From: Sphingobacteriaceae bacterium
GTDB taxonomy: Bacteria > Bacteroidota > Bacteroidia > B-17B0 > Aurantibacillaceae
Assembly: GCA_016705695.1 (NCBI GenBank)
Contig: JADJLA010000009.1
Location: 62,001-126,000 of the forward strand
Direction of reading: 5' to 3'
DNA: 64,000 bases
Both the position numbers and the translations under genes were made by a program. Below the pieces are notes generated by a model that did no database searches, had not been told where the DNA came from, and saw only the letters and a program-made list of their open reading frames with translations. Positions 43,645 through 52,253 of this stretch are shown here, piece by piece. Positions within the stretch are counted from its first letter, which is position 1; each line of letters begins with the position of its first letter.

Positions 43645-44766
43645 ATGATGAATGTGCTTAGGTATTTCCTTTTGATCATCTTTATTTTGAGTTTCCAATT
43701 CTGTAAAAAGTCAGAGCCCGGAAAACCACTGCCAATTAGTGATAAACATACCCATATTCCTCCGGGGTATGATCCAACTCTTTATAGAAATAAGATCAGT
43801 AGAGCTAATTTAACCAGTTGGGATCGCATAAACGATATTGTTATAGATAGCACCAATCCCTCTAAAGCTTACTTAACTGGTTATTTTGATAATTCGTTTG
43901 GCACCTTTGGTGTTTACACAACGGGCATAGTTAGTTTTAACTCTAGCAACAATAGTTTCGCAGCGTATTCGTCTTGTTTTTTTGGAAGCACCTCTTTATC
44001 AAGTGAAGTGTATACGCTATTTCAATCGTCTAACGGAGATCATTATGTGGGTGGCTATTACTATAGCGCTTCTCCTACGGTCAATCTTAAATTTGCAAGA
44101 AAAACGCCTTCAGGTACGGCCTTTACCCATACAGTGGATTTAAATGGGGGAGTTCGTTGCGTTAGAGAGCAGGGAGGAGACATTTATTTTGGCGGTGATT
44201 TCACTCAACTGGGTTTTGCGTATTGCACACCTATTTTATCTATGAATACTGCTAACAACAGTTCTATAAATCAGGTAGGTGCTTTGAACACCAGTGGTGC
44301 AAAACTTATGGAGTATGTTAACTCATCTTGGTATATAACCTCACCAAACGCCACAGGATATATAATGAGTTCAAATGGAGGATTGTGGGCGCTTGTTGGA
44401 ACCGGATTTAATAGCTACGTTAATGATATGATCCAGGTTAATGGTAAACTTTACGTTGGTGGTTCAATGACAAGAAACATGAATAGCTCGATGTTCAGAA
44501 ATTACGTGAATGAATTTGATGGCACTGATTGGGTTAAAGTTGGAACCAATAATCTAGCAAGCCAATGCTTAGATCTTGAATATTATAATGGTAAATTATA
44601 TGCCTGTATGTATAATGCTATAGTTTATTTTGATTCGGCTTCAAATTCTTGGAAGAACGCTTGCGGTCCAGAAGTGCCGGCGTTCGTTAATTTATCCAAG
44701 ATAAAATTCATTAACGGCAAGTTGTATGGCGTTGAAAGCGGTAGCTTCTTTGAACTTACAAAATAA
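43645..44766 (+). CDS. Beta-propeller-like lipoprotein
   Basis: A 373-residue protein with a lipoprotein signal (LIIFILSFQFC, Cys 20). The mature part has repeated beta units with GG or GK landmarks about every 50 residues: YFGGDFTQLGFAYCTPILSM, NGKLYVGGSMTRNMNSSM, YNGKLYACMYNAIVYFDS and FINGKLYGVESGSFFELTK. This resembles kelch or cortical-protein-marker beta-propellers. No enzymatic motif is seen. A ligand- or protein-binding role outside the inner membrane is inference. The strong promoter suggests it is a separate transcription unit after parB. Confidence 0.75.
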   Translation: MMNVLRYFLLIIFILSFQFCKKSEPGKPLPISDKHTHIPPGYDPTLYRNKISRANLTSWDRINDIVIDSTNPSKAYLTGYFDNSFGTFGVYTTGIVSFNSSNNSFAAYSSCFFGSTSLSSEVYTLFQSSNGDHYVGGYYYSASPTVNLKFARKTPSGTAFTHTVDLNGGVRCVREQGGDIYFGGDFTQLGFAYCTPILSMNTANNSSINQVGALNTSGAKLMEYVNSSWYITSPNATGYIMSSNGGLWALVGTGFNSYVNDMIQVNGKLYVGGSMTRNMNSSMFRNYVNEFDGTDWVKVGTNNLASQCLDLEYYNGKLYACMYNAIVYFDSASNSWKNACGPEVPAFVNLSKIKFINGKLYGVESGSFFELTK

Positions 44767-45546
44767 TTAAAGCAGATAACCGATCTTTAGATAAAAGGTA
44801 AAAGCATCGTGAGCTCTAATTCTTCTGAATAAAACATCGTTAATCGTATTATAGTCATCTAATACGTAATATGGCTTTAAAACTAAGTTACATGCAATTC
44901 CTCTGCTAATTATTAAACGGTTATAATAAATACGATTCATTCCAAAACTAAAGCCAATGTTTGTTGCTGATAAACCATAGTTAACATCTTTGGTGTTAAA
45001 AGTATAAACTGTACTTGGAACCGTTGTGCTTGTTGGCTCTGTTGTGTATGTTGCCTGAGTAAATTTGCTAAACATTTCGCAACGACCAACACTGATCTTG
45101 AAGTATTTTCCAAAAGGGGCTAAAGATCTTTTGCCATAAAATACCATACTACCTACAAAGTAATGACCAAATATATTCATCTGTGCATTATTGAAATAGT
45201 AAGTATTCTCAAGACCCGTAACTTCATCTCTTATTTTTTGTGTGAACTTGACATAATCTTTAGAAGCCACAAAATTATAATCAAATGCAAGTGCAAATTT
45301 ACGTCCCAACACTCTTTCAAATGAAAGCCCGTGAGTGAAATTGAACGGCGTAAAAAAGATGGTTTCTTCAGCCTTAGGATAATTAACATTACTCCTTACT
45401 CTGTTTAAAAAAGTAGGTTTTTCCAGTGCAGGAGAAATATTTACCTGGTATGAAATAATTCCTTTTTTTCCTTGGTAACCAGGCACCATTTGTGCGTTTA
45501 AACTAACACAAGTAATGCATATTATAATGATCGCTAAATAACGCAT
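44767..45546 (-). CDS. Outer-membrane beta-barrel hypothetical protein
   Basis: A 259-residue protein with signal peptide MRYLAIIIICITCVSLNAQ and barrel-like alternation (FALAFDYNFVASKDYVKFTQ, NYGLSATNIGFSFGMNRIYY, HDAFTFYLKIGYLL). The terminal strand ends in hydrophobic residues rather than the usual terminal Phe. No family is recognised. It follows the M48 protease gene by 7 nt and its start codon sits just after that gene's stop, so co-expression is likely. Confidence 0.7.
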   Translation of the reverse strand: MRYLAIIIICITCVSLNAQMVPGYQGKKGIISYQVNISPALEKPTFLNRVRSNVNYPKAEETIFFTPFNFTHGLSFERVLGRKFALAFDYNFVASKDYVKFTQKIRDEVTGLENTYYFNNAQMNIFGHYFVGSMVFYGKRSLAPFGKYFKISVGRCEMFSKFTQATYTTEPTSTTVPSTVYTFNTKDVNYGLSATNIGFSFGMNRIYYNRLIISRGIACNLVLKPYYVLDDYNTINDVLFRRIRAHDAFTFYLKIGYLL

Positions 45547-45553
45547 GAGTCTT

Positions 45554-47890
45554 TTACTTTTTATACTTTGGTTGTTTTTTTATTTTGTTCATTGTATCGT
45601 AAACAAACGCATTTAAAAAATCGCGTGTATCACTCAAACGCATATTCACAGTTTGGTAGAATTGTACTTTATTATTCTCAAGATTGTATAGCACTGCCAC
45701 GTAATAGGTTATTTCTTCTTTTTTAAGTAAATAAGGTATGGTAAAAGGAGCAGGGTACAATAAAAAGGTGGCAAGGATCGCAGCACCAACATTTTGTTTT
45801 GGAACTTTAACGCCAATAACGCCGGTCCAAAGCATATACTTTGTTTTATATTTTTCTTGAAGCATTTTCGCGGCATCATTATTCATCACTAATGCATTTG
45901 TGCTAAAGTTGTGATTCAAAAATTCTCCCATCCAATCATTCAATACTGTAAAATCATTGTACTTGTCCATATCTCCCGTTTTCAATGTCCTGAAATCTAC
46001 ATAGTCAAATTCTAAGCCTGCCATTTGTGCATTCTCTTTTAGTACATCGCTGTATTCATTTAATTTTTCATCCGAAGAGAAATAACGAATGCTTCCGCCA
46101 TTGCGCTGATCGAATTTAAGATAGAATGGGTCGAGTACAACAATTTTATCAATTCCTAAGCCGCCTTTATTGGTATAGCTAGGGTTTGGTTTAAGTTTTT
46201 TGCTATCTGCTACCACTTGTTCGTGAACTACAACGGCGGCCTTGTATTTATTCACAAACACCTGATCGTTTAGAAAATCAGCAAACACGTATTTATCAAA
46301 GTACTGATCTAGTTTAGAAGTTGCCAAACTGTCTTTATTTCCAAGATCTTTAAGTTCAGATTCTACTTTACTGCTTTCAATACGTTTTATTTTACTATCG
46401 CTATCGGCCTCATCTAGGTCGGCAAGCGAAGTTAATTTTTGAACTTTTTTGGCAGTGTCCGATTTTGCAGGACCTTTTCCTAACAGGTCATTCAAATAAT
46501 CTTTGCGAGTGGTTCTATTAAAGTATGTAATATCTTTATCATTATTTAAGGCCAAGAGAACAAAGAGTGAATCACAAATGCGATTAACAGTTTTATTTTG
46601 TTCTTTTAGTTCTTTACGAAGTTTCCAATTATAATTCATGGCAAATACGGCCATTTGGTTGGCATCCATTTTATTTAATAGATGATAAACCTGTTGAGAG
46701 CTTCCTTCTTTAGCGTCATAATCATAATACACACTCTTGCTTTCCGAATTATCCAATACATCCACGCTTAATACTTTTCTGTAATTCCAATTTTCAGGCG
46801 CCTTTAACGCGGCCACTTCAAATAAGGCTTTGCCAATGGTTGTTTTAAGATATTCGTTGGCGGGATATTTTTTTTGAAGCATGTAGCAGTTATATAAACA
46901 CGCAGCGTAATCGCGATCGAGTAGTCCAATACGGCAAAGTTCAAAACGAGAGGCCTCTCTTATTTTGTAGAATTCATTTTGATCTAAAATAAATTTCTCG
47001 CGGCCATCTTCACTAAATTCGCCCAATTCCTTTCCAACAGCTTCCTTTCTTTTTTTGATATTAGGATGTGAGCTTTTTGAGTCGTCGTAATCTTCTTCTT
47101 TTTTTATTGGCGCTGTTTGCTTTAAAAAATAATCAGCCGGAAACACAAGGTTTGAATCTTCAAAGAATGTTTTCTCAAAAGGGATCTCATCGAATGGTAA
47201 GTAGGAGTATTTTAGAACATTAAATGCTCCAGGGATCCCTTTATAGCTGTACTTGCTCTCTTTAAAGAACTTTACACCCTGTATGTCTGCTTCCAATTCC
47301 GACTCTTGGCTATATTTGTATTCGTCCCAATCTACATTCGTGCTAAATCTTCCGCGGCGAGCGTTACTGTGAACATAACCTTCTAATGAATGTTTTTTTA
47401 CAAAATGCGAAGCCTCGTGCGATAAGATAAATGCCAATTGAGCTTCATTATCAAGTTGTGCCAATAATCCAATATTTATAAGTATGATGCCATTATCAAA
47501 ACAATACGCATTTACAACATCACTTTTTACAATAAAGATCTGAAGTTGCTTACGTAGTTCAGGCGAGGATTTAAATACCTCGTCGACTACTTTGTTTACA
47601 TAAGTTGAAAGTGGACTGTTGAAAAGGATCTTTCCTGATCGTAATACTCTATCCTGGCTAAAATTTGAATTGAGATAGAATTTTTCTTTAGCGGAGCGAT
47701 TAGATACACCCTTTGTTTTGTGTAAGGCATCGAGATCGGCATTTGTTTTTTCGGATGCTGATTTGGTGTAGATCTCAGGTAGCGTTCCTGATGACATTAA
47801 CGGCGTGTAATTGTTCTTGAAGTCCTCAATTTGCGAATGAAAAATTGTGCTAATAAAAGAAAATAAAAGGGCGAAAGTGTATTTATTCAT
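45554..47890 (-). CDS. Secreted M48-family metalloprotease, large
   Basis: A 778-residue protein. The signal peptide (residues 1-20) ends ...FHSQ. The peptidase domain spans about 80-330: zinc motif HEASH at 158-162, inside LAFILSHEASHFVKKHS, and the third ligand region ESELEADIQGVKFF near 195. The remaining 440 residues have TPR-like helices and a later beta-rich part with a hydrophobic segment near 715 (TFLLYPAPFTIPYLLKK). M48 proteins act as periplasmic quality-control proteases such as BepA and LoiP. The C-terminal extension is unusual in size for that group. It is co-oriented with a barrel gene immediately downstream. Confidence 0.85.
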   Translation of the reverse strand: MNKYTFALLFSFISTIFHSQIEDFKNNYTPLMSSGTLPEIYTKSASEKTNADLDALHKTKGVSNRSAKEKFYLNSNFSQDRVLRSGKILFNSPLSTYVNKVVDEVFKSSPELRKQLQIFIVKSDVVNAYCFDNGIILINIGLLAQLDNEAQLAFILSHEASHFVKKHSLEGYVHSNARRGRFSTNVDWDEYKYSQESELEADIQGVKFFKESKYSYKGIPGAFNVLKYSYLPFDEIPFEKTFFEDSNLVFPADYFLKQTAPIKKEEDYDDSKSSHPNIKKRKEAVGKELGEFSEDGREKFILDQNEFYKIREASRFELCRIGLLDRDYAACLYNCYMLQKKYPANEYLKTTIGKALFEVAALKAPENWNYRKVLSVDVLDNSESKSVYYDYDAKEGSSQQVYHLLNKMDANQMAVFAMNYNWKLRKELKEQNKTVNRICDSLFVLLALNNDKDITYFNRTTRKDYLNDLLGKGPAKSDTAKKVQKLTSLADLDEADSDSKIKRIESSKVESELKDLGNKDSLATSKLDQYFDKYVFADFLNDQVFVNKYKAAVVVHEQVVADSKKLKPNPSYTNKGGLGIDKIVVLDPFYLKFDQRNGGSIRYFSSDEKLNEYSDVLKENAQMAGLEFDYVDFRTLKTGDMDKYNDFTVLNDWMGEFLNHNFSTNALVMNNDAAKMLQEKYKTKYMLWTGVIGVKVPKQNVGAAILATFLLYPAPFTIPYLLKKEEITYYVAVLYNLENNKVQFYQTVNMRLSDTRDFLNAFVYDTMNKIKKQPKYKK

Positions 47891-47963
47891 AGCAAGTATA
47901 TTGCTATTAAAAATAACAATTTATTCTCGAAAACACAACAATCTTTAGAAGGCTATAGCTGCT

Positions 47964-48616
47964 CTAGAATTTGAAGTTAACACCTATATTGCCATAGGCT
48001 AAACCATATCCAAATTCGCCATAAACACCAAAGTGCTCGTTAAATCTGTAACGGCCACCTGCGTAAAAGGCAAATACACCTCCACCGTAACCAGAGGCTG
48101 AATAACTATTAACACGGCCATTAGAATTATCGGTTGAATAAGAATATTTTGCAAACGAATAACCTAGCATAGCTCCAGCATAAAGATCAAGGTTCTCTAC
48201 TTGTATGTATTCTGCAAAATGAAACGCACCTCTAAATCCAAATATTCCATAGGTTACACTATGTTTATCGTTATAATGCGCATTAACCCAAACGTTATTA
48301 TTGTCTTTATAAATATAATCACCTGAACTTTTGTAAGAAGATCTTACGTATCCTAAATAAGCGCCAAGACTTACATTCTTGTGATACCTTTTTCTATGGA
48401 AATGTTTATTGGCGGACTAATACTCCAGCCACTCGAATAGTAACCTCTATTTGATAAAAGACCTATCCCTAAATTAATATCCAACTGACCTTTTTCGAAG
48501 GTGTTCGACAGAGGTTCGTTCTTCTCTATTTTAGATGAATTTTTATTTTCTTTTTTGTTCTGCGCGTATACACCCGTTGAGAGTAATAGGCAAGCGATTA
48601 AAAGTCGTGTTATCAT
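47964..48616 (-). CDS. Porin-family outer-membrane beta-barrel protein, frameshifted
   Basis: Two frames make one protein of about 217 residues. The N-terminal frame (48616 to 48371) gives signal peptide MITRLLIACLLLSTGVYAQ, a Lys-rich linker and FEKGQLDINLGIGLLSNRG. It fails after IEKGITR near 48376-48380. One extra base there continues as NVSLGAYLGYVRSSYKSSGD and on to NLDLYAGAMLGYSFAKYSYS, then GGRYRFNEHFGVYGEFGYGL and the stop at 47964-47966. The family is OmpA-like/porin small barrels with a C-terminal GVNFKF strand. A single-base homopolymer error is the simplest reading. Confidence 0.78.
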
Positions 48617-48642
48617 ATGAAGTTAGTATTAATTATTATGTT

Positions 48643-49759
48643 TTATCCAAGTGCTTCGTTGATGTCGGGTAATTTTCCAAATCTGTGTAGTGTTCTTACA
48701 TGCGAACTGAAAGCTTGCCAAAATGTTTCGTTCTCTAAATAAGGAACTCCAAATTCTGCTGCTGTGGTTTTTACGATCTCAGAAACTGCAGGATAATGCA
48801 CATGACAAATGGTTGGAAATAAGTGATGTTCTACTTGGAAATTTAAACCACCAACATACCACGAGATCCATTTACTGCGTCGCGAGAAATTTACCGTAGT
48901 ATTCATTTGGTGCACAGCCCAGTTGTTCTCAATGGTATCTTCATTATTTGGTAAAGGATGTGTTGTGCCCTCAACTGTATGTGCCAATTGAAAAATAACA
49001 GTTAATACTTGCCCACCAATAAAATGCATGAGTAAAAATCCTACAACAACTTGCCATAATGGTAAATGAAAGAAAAACACCGGTACAAAAATGATAGCAA
49101 AGAAATAAATTAATTTACTAAGCACGATCTTTAAAAAGATCACACGATTTTGTTCAGGGTACTTTTTTATTAACGCCATCCTTTGTGTATTTATGAAATT
49201 GAACAAAATCTTTTAGTAAGGTCCAATACAAACTAAGAATGCCATAAAAAAAGAATGCATAAACAAATTGAAGTTTATGATACCACTTTACATTAGTGTG
49301 AGGAGAAAAACGTAAAACAAGTTTATCGTCAATATCATCATCCAAATTAATAATGTTCGTGTATGTATGGTGCATTAAGTTGTGTTGCAGTTTCCAATTG
49401 AATACAGAACCTCCTAGTAAATTAAGAGAATGTCCTAACCAGTAATTAACTTTATGGCTTGATGAATAAGCGCCGTGATTAGCATCGTGCATTACACTCA
49501 TTCCAACACCGGCTAAACTAAAGCCCATGATGGTCCACAAAAGCATGGAGATGCCAAATGAAGGCTTAAGAATAAGTAAAAGTACAAAAGGTACAATATA
49601 CGCCGCCAATAAAATAATTGTTTTAATTACCATTTGAGCGTTGTAATGTTTCGAAAGATTTTTTTCTTTAAAATAAGAATCAACCCGTTTACGTAAGGTT
49701 GCAAAAAAAATGGTCTTGTCCTTATCCGCGTCTATAAAACGCACCGTTGTAGTGGCCAT
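48643..49759 (-). CDS. Front-end-like acyl-lipid desaturase 1, frameshifted
   Basis: The start ATG 49759 (MATTTVRFIDADKDKTIFFA) fits the -7 element at 49781-49788; an upstream in-frame ATG would precede the likely transcript start. The frame breaks at the six-T run 49163-49168; removing one base joins GVNKKYPEQNRVIFLK and continues to the stop at 48643-48645, about 371 residues. Three His boxes are present: HDANHG, HNLMHHTYTN and NFQVEHHLFP. The Gln in the third box (QxxHH) is typical of front-end (delta-5/delta-6-like) desaturases, and there is no cytochrome b5 domain. It is an integral inner-membrane di-iron enzyme acting on lipid acyl chains. Confidence 0.88.
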
Positions 49760-49780
49760 GATGTGTTGTTTAATGCTTTC

Positions 49781-49788
49781 CAAAGATA
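49781..49788 (-). promoter_or_regulatory. -7 element TATCTTTG for desaturase 1
   Basis: On the minus strand TATCTTTG matches TAnnTTTG and ends 21 nt before ATG 49759. No TTTG is present at the usual -33 distance, so a special sigma factor or an activator may be involved. The 135-bp gap from the stop of desaturase 2 makes a separate promoter plausible. Confidence 0.45.
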
Positions 49789-49894
49789 CCTATTATTGTG
49801 AGTTTTATATATGTTTTCATCAAATTAACATTGTTAATAGCTTCTTAATTATTTGAAAATAAATAGGTTAATTACAGCGAAAGCAAGTTTTGAT

Positions 49895-51008
49895 CTAAGA
49901 AATAGTTTCATTCAAAGATGGCATTTTTCCAAATCTTTGAAGAGTTCGAACATGCGATGTGAGTGCCTTCCAAAGAGTTTTATTCTCTAAGTATGGAACT
50001 CCAAACTCTTTGGCAGTTGATCGCACTATACCGGCAATTTGAGGATAATGCACATGACAAATGGTGGGGAATAAGTGGTGCTCTACTTGAAAATTTAAAC
50101 CACCAACATACCATGAGATGAATTTATTGTTTGGCGAAAAATTAGCAGTAGTATTCATTTGATGAATGGCCCAGTTGTTCTCAATATTTCCGGTTTCATT
50201 TGGAATAGGGTGTGATGTTTCTTCAACCGTATGCGCGAATTGAAAAGTAACAGCCAATAAGATGCCTGAAATAAATTGCATGGTTAGATATCCAATAACA
50301 TATGTCAAAACAGGCATCTTTAGAATTGTAAGAGGAATGATAAAAAACACAAGAATGTAAACCACTTTACATAATATGATGTTTCCAAGAATGAGTTTGT
50401 TTTGTGCTTTTGAAGCTTTATTAACGCCGCTTTTTGTGTATTTGTAGAAATTCATAAAATCTTTCAGAAAACTCCAATACAATGTTAATATGCTGTAAAA
50501 CAAAAACGCGTAGATGAATTGAAATTTTTGAACCGGTAATACTTTCGTGTGTGGCGAAAAACGCATGATGGCTTTATCTTCAATATCATCATCCATATGC
50601 ACAATGTTTGTATAGGTGTGATGCATGATGTTATGTTGTAATTTCCAAGTGAATGCTACGCCACCAACCAGATTGATCGTAAAGCCTAGCCAGCGATTAA
50701 CTTTTGCTTTTGATGAATACGCACCGTGATTTGCATCGTGCATGATGCTCATTCCGATCCCTGACTTCGCTAAGCCCACAATTATCCAAATGATAATGGC
50801 AGTAAAAGGGTGGTTGAAAGATCAATAGTGCAGCAAAGGGAAGTATGTATGCCGATAACAGAACAATGGTTTTAACCACCATTTGTGAATTATAATTTTT
50901 AGAAAGATGATTGTCTTTGAAATAAAGATCTATTCGCTGGCGGAGTGTAGAAAAGAAAAGAGCGTCTTTTTTGTCGGTACTTATAAATAACATGGGCTGT
51001 ACTACCAT
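49895..51008 (-). CDS. Front-end-like acyl-lipid desaturase 2, frameshifted
   Basis: A paralogue of desaturase 1 encoded upstream of it. The N-terminal frame from 51008 (MVVQPMLFISTDKKDALFFS) is lost at the AAAA run 50804-50807 (plus strand). Removing one base restores QPPFTAIIIWIIVGLAKSGI, joining the second frame, which carries HDANHG, HNIMHHTYTN and NFQVEHHLFP and ends SLNETIS at 49895-49897. The restored length is about 370 residues. It starts 6 nt after the sigma factor stop, so rpoD and this desaturase are probably on one message. The two desaturases are diverged enough to differ in position or substrate. Confidence 0.88.
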
Positions 51009-51014
51009 TAAGGC

Positions 51015-51878
51015 TTAACCCAAGTAGGACTTTAGTAGTTTACTTTTCGATTCCATTCTAAGCCTACGAATTCCCTTTTCTTTTATTTGTCGTACGCGTT
51101 CTCTGGTAAGATCATATTTTTCCGCGATCTCTTCTAATGTATGAGGATATTGCTGACCGATACCAAAAAACAACAAGATCACATCTTTTTCTTTATCGCT
51201 AAGGGTGTTCAGTGCTCTTTTTATTTCGGTTTGTAATGATGATTCCATTAATAGGTCATCGGGCTTTACTTCATTTTTATCGTAAATAAGTTCCATTAAA
51301 GTACTCTCTTCGTTTCCCGGAAGAGAAGCGTCTGAAGAAACGTGTAATGCTGAAGCGGCCAATGTTACTTGAATTTCATCTTGAGACATATCTAACACTT
51401 CCGAAAGTTCAAATAAACTTGCAGTGCGTTGATATTTTTGTTCTAAAACACTCTGAGCGCGTTTAATTCTGTTCAACGCGCCAATTTTATTCAAGGGCAA
51501 ACGAATCATTCGCGATTGCTCGGATACGGCTTGCATAATAGATTGGCGTATCCACCATACTGCATAAGAAATGAATTTGAATCCTCTGGTTTCATCAAAT
51601 CGCTTTGCGGCTTTGATCAAACCAACGTTTCCTTCATTAATAAGATCGGGTAAACTAATGCCCTGGTTTTGATATTGCTTTGCAACCGAAACAACAAATC
51701 GTAAGTTGGCCTTGGTTAATTTTTCAAGGGCAGCTTCATCACCTTCACGTATTAGCCTCGCTAAGCGAACCTCTTCTTCAGCTGTAATTAGCTCAAGTCT
51801 CGAGATGTCGGCAAGATATTTATCAAGCGACGCGGCATCACGGTTGGTGATCGATTTGGTTATTTTGAGTTGTCTCAT
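51015..51878 (-). CDS. rpoD: Housekeeping RNA polymerase sigma factor (RpoD/SigA, short Bacteroidota type)
   Basis: A 287-residue sigma-70 factor without the long region 1.1, as usual in Bacteroidota. Region 1.2 is near residues 15-45; region 2 has NLRFVVSVAKQYQNQGISLPDLINEGN at about 80-106 and RFDETRGFKFISYAVWWIRQ at about 114 (regions 2.3-2.4, -10 recognition). Region 3 follows, and region 4.2 is TLEEIAEKYDLTRERVRQIKEKGIRRLR near 245 (-35 recognition helix). It recognises the TTTG/TAnnTTTG promoters seen in this window. The ATG lies 5 nt beyond the T/A-rich end of the csp terminator, so its transcript must begin upstream of or inside csp. Confidence 0.95.
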   Translation of the reverse strand: MRQLKITKSITNRDAASLDKYLADISRLELITAEEEVRLARLIREGDEAALEKLTKANLRFVVSVAKQYQNQGISLPDLINEGNVGLIKAAKRFDETRGFKFISYAVWWIRQSIMQAVSEQSRMIRLPLNKIGALNRIKRAQSVLEQKYQRTASLFELSEVLDMSQDEIQVTLAASALHVSSDASLPGNEESTLMELIYDKNEVKPDDLLMESSLQTEIKRALNTLSDKEKDVILLFFGIGQQYPHTLEEIAEKYDLTRERVRQIKEKGIRRLRMESKSKLLKSYLG

Positions 51879-51883
51879 TTTTT

Positions 51884-51921
51884 TTAATTAAAAAGAGCAG
51901 GCCATTGCGACCTGCTCTTTT
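51884..51921 (-). terminator. Rho-independent terminator between csp and rpoD
   Basis: On the minus strand AAAAGAGCAGG (51911-51921), a 9-nt loop and CCTGCTCTTTT (51891-51901) form an 11-bp stem followed by TTAATTAAAA. It ends the csp message, but the rpoD ATG follows 5 nt later, so it may act as an attenuator for rpoD. Confidence 0.85.
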
Positions 51922-51930
51922 GTGTAAGTA

Positions 51931-52122
51931 TTAACTTGCTAGGCTTACATTAACGGCGTTTAAGCCTTTTTTGCCATTTTCAACTTCAAATACTACCTGG
52001 TCGTTTTCACGAATTTCTTCTTTTAACCCGGTTACGTGTACAAAAATTTCTTGTCCACCTTCTTCTTTAATAAATCCAAAGCCTTTTGCTTCGTTAAAGA
52101 ATTTTACTGTTCCTTTTTTCAT
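51931..52122 (-). CDS. Cold-shock domain protein
   Basis: A 63-residue CspA-type protein: KGTVKFFNEAKGFGFI carries RNP1 (KGFGFI), QEIFVHVTGL carries RNP2 (FVHVT), and the ending GKKGLNAVNVSLAS is typical of Bacteroidota members. The family binds single-stranded RNA and DNA and melts RNA secondary structure in the cold. The leader of more than 100 nt contains a 20-bp inverted repeat (52164-52239) and a small hairpin, so mRNA-structure control like that of E. coli cspA is possible but unproven. A DEAD-box helicase lies upstream, and sigma factor and desaturase genes lie downstream. Confidence 0.95.
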   Translation of the reverse strand: MKKGTVKFFNEAKGFGFIKEEGGQEIFVHVTGLKEEIRENDQVVFEVENGKKGLNAVNVSLAS

Positions 52123-52163
52123 TGTTTTGTTTTGTTGTGTTCGCTTTACACGAACGGTTATTT

Positions 52164-52239
52164 TTTAACCCGTTGGATGCATTCCACCAGCTGATTTATT
52201 TTGTTTTTCTTTCCGTAGTAATGCATCCTACGGGTTAAA
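52164..52239. repeat. 20-bp inverted repeat between DEAD-box helicase and csp
   Basis: 52164-52183 and 52220-52239 are complementary over 20 bp with one mismatch (TTTAACCCG...GATGCATT against AATGCATCC...CGGGTTAAA), separated by a 36-nt AT-rich loop. It begins 15 nt after the restored helicase stop and ends 42 nt before the csp ATG. Neither side has a T-run, so it is not an ordinary terminator. It may be a leader structure of csp or a REP/MITE-like insertion. Confidence 0.75.
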
Positions 52240-52253
52240 TTTGTTTGTATCGA

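Noticed and set aside
52164..52239. Rho-independent terminator at the 20-bp inverted repeat
   Set aside because: The loop is 36 nt and no T-run follows on either strand; on the minus strand the stem is followed by A residues.
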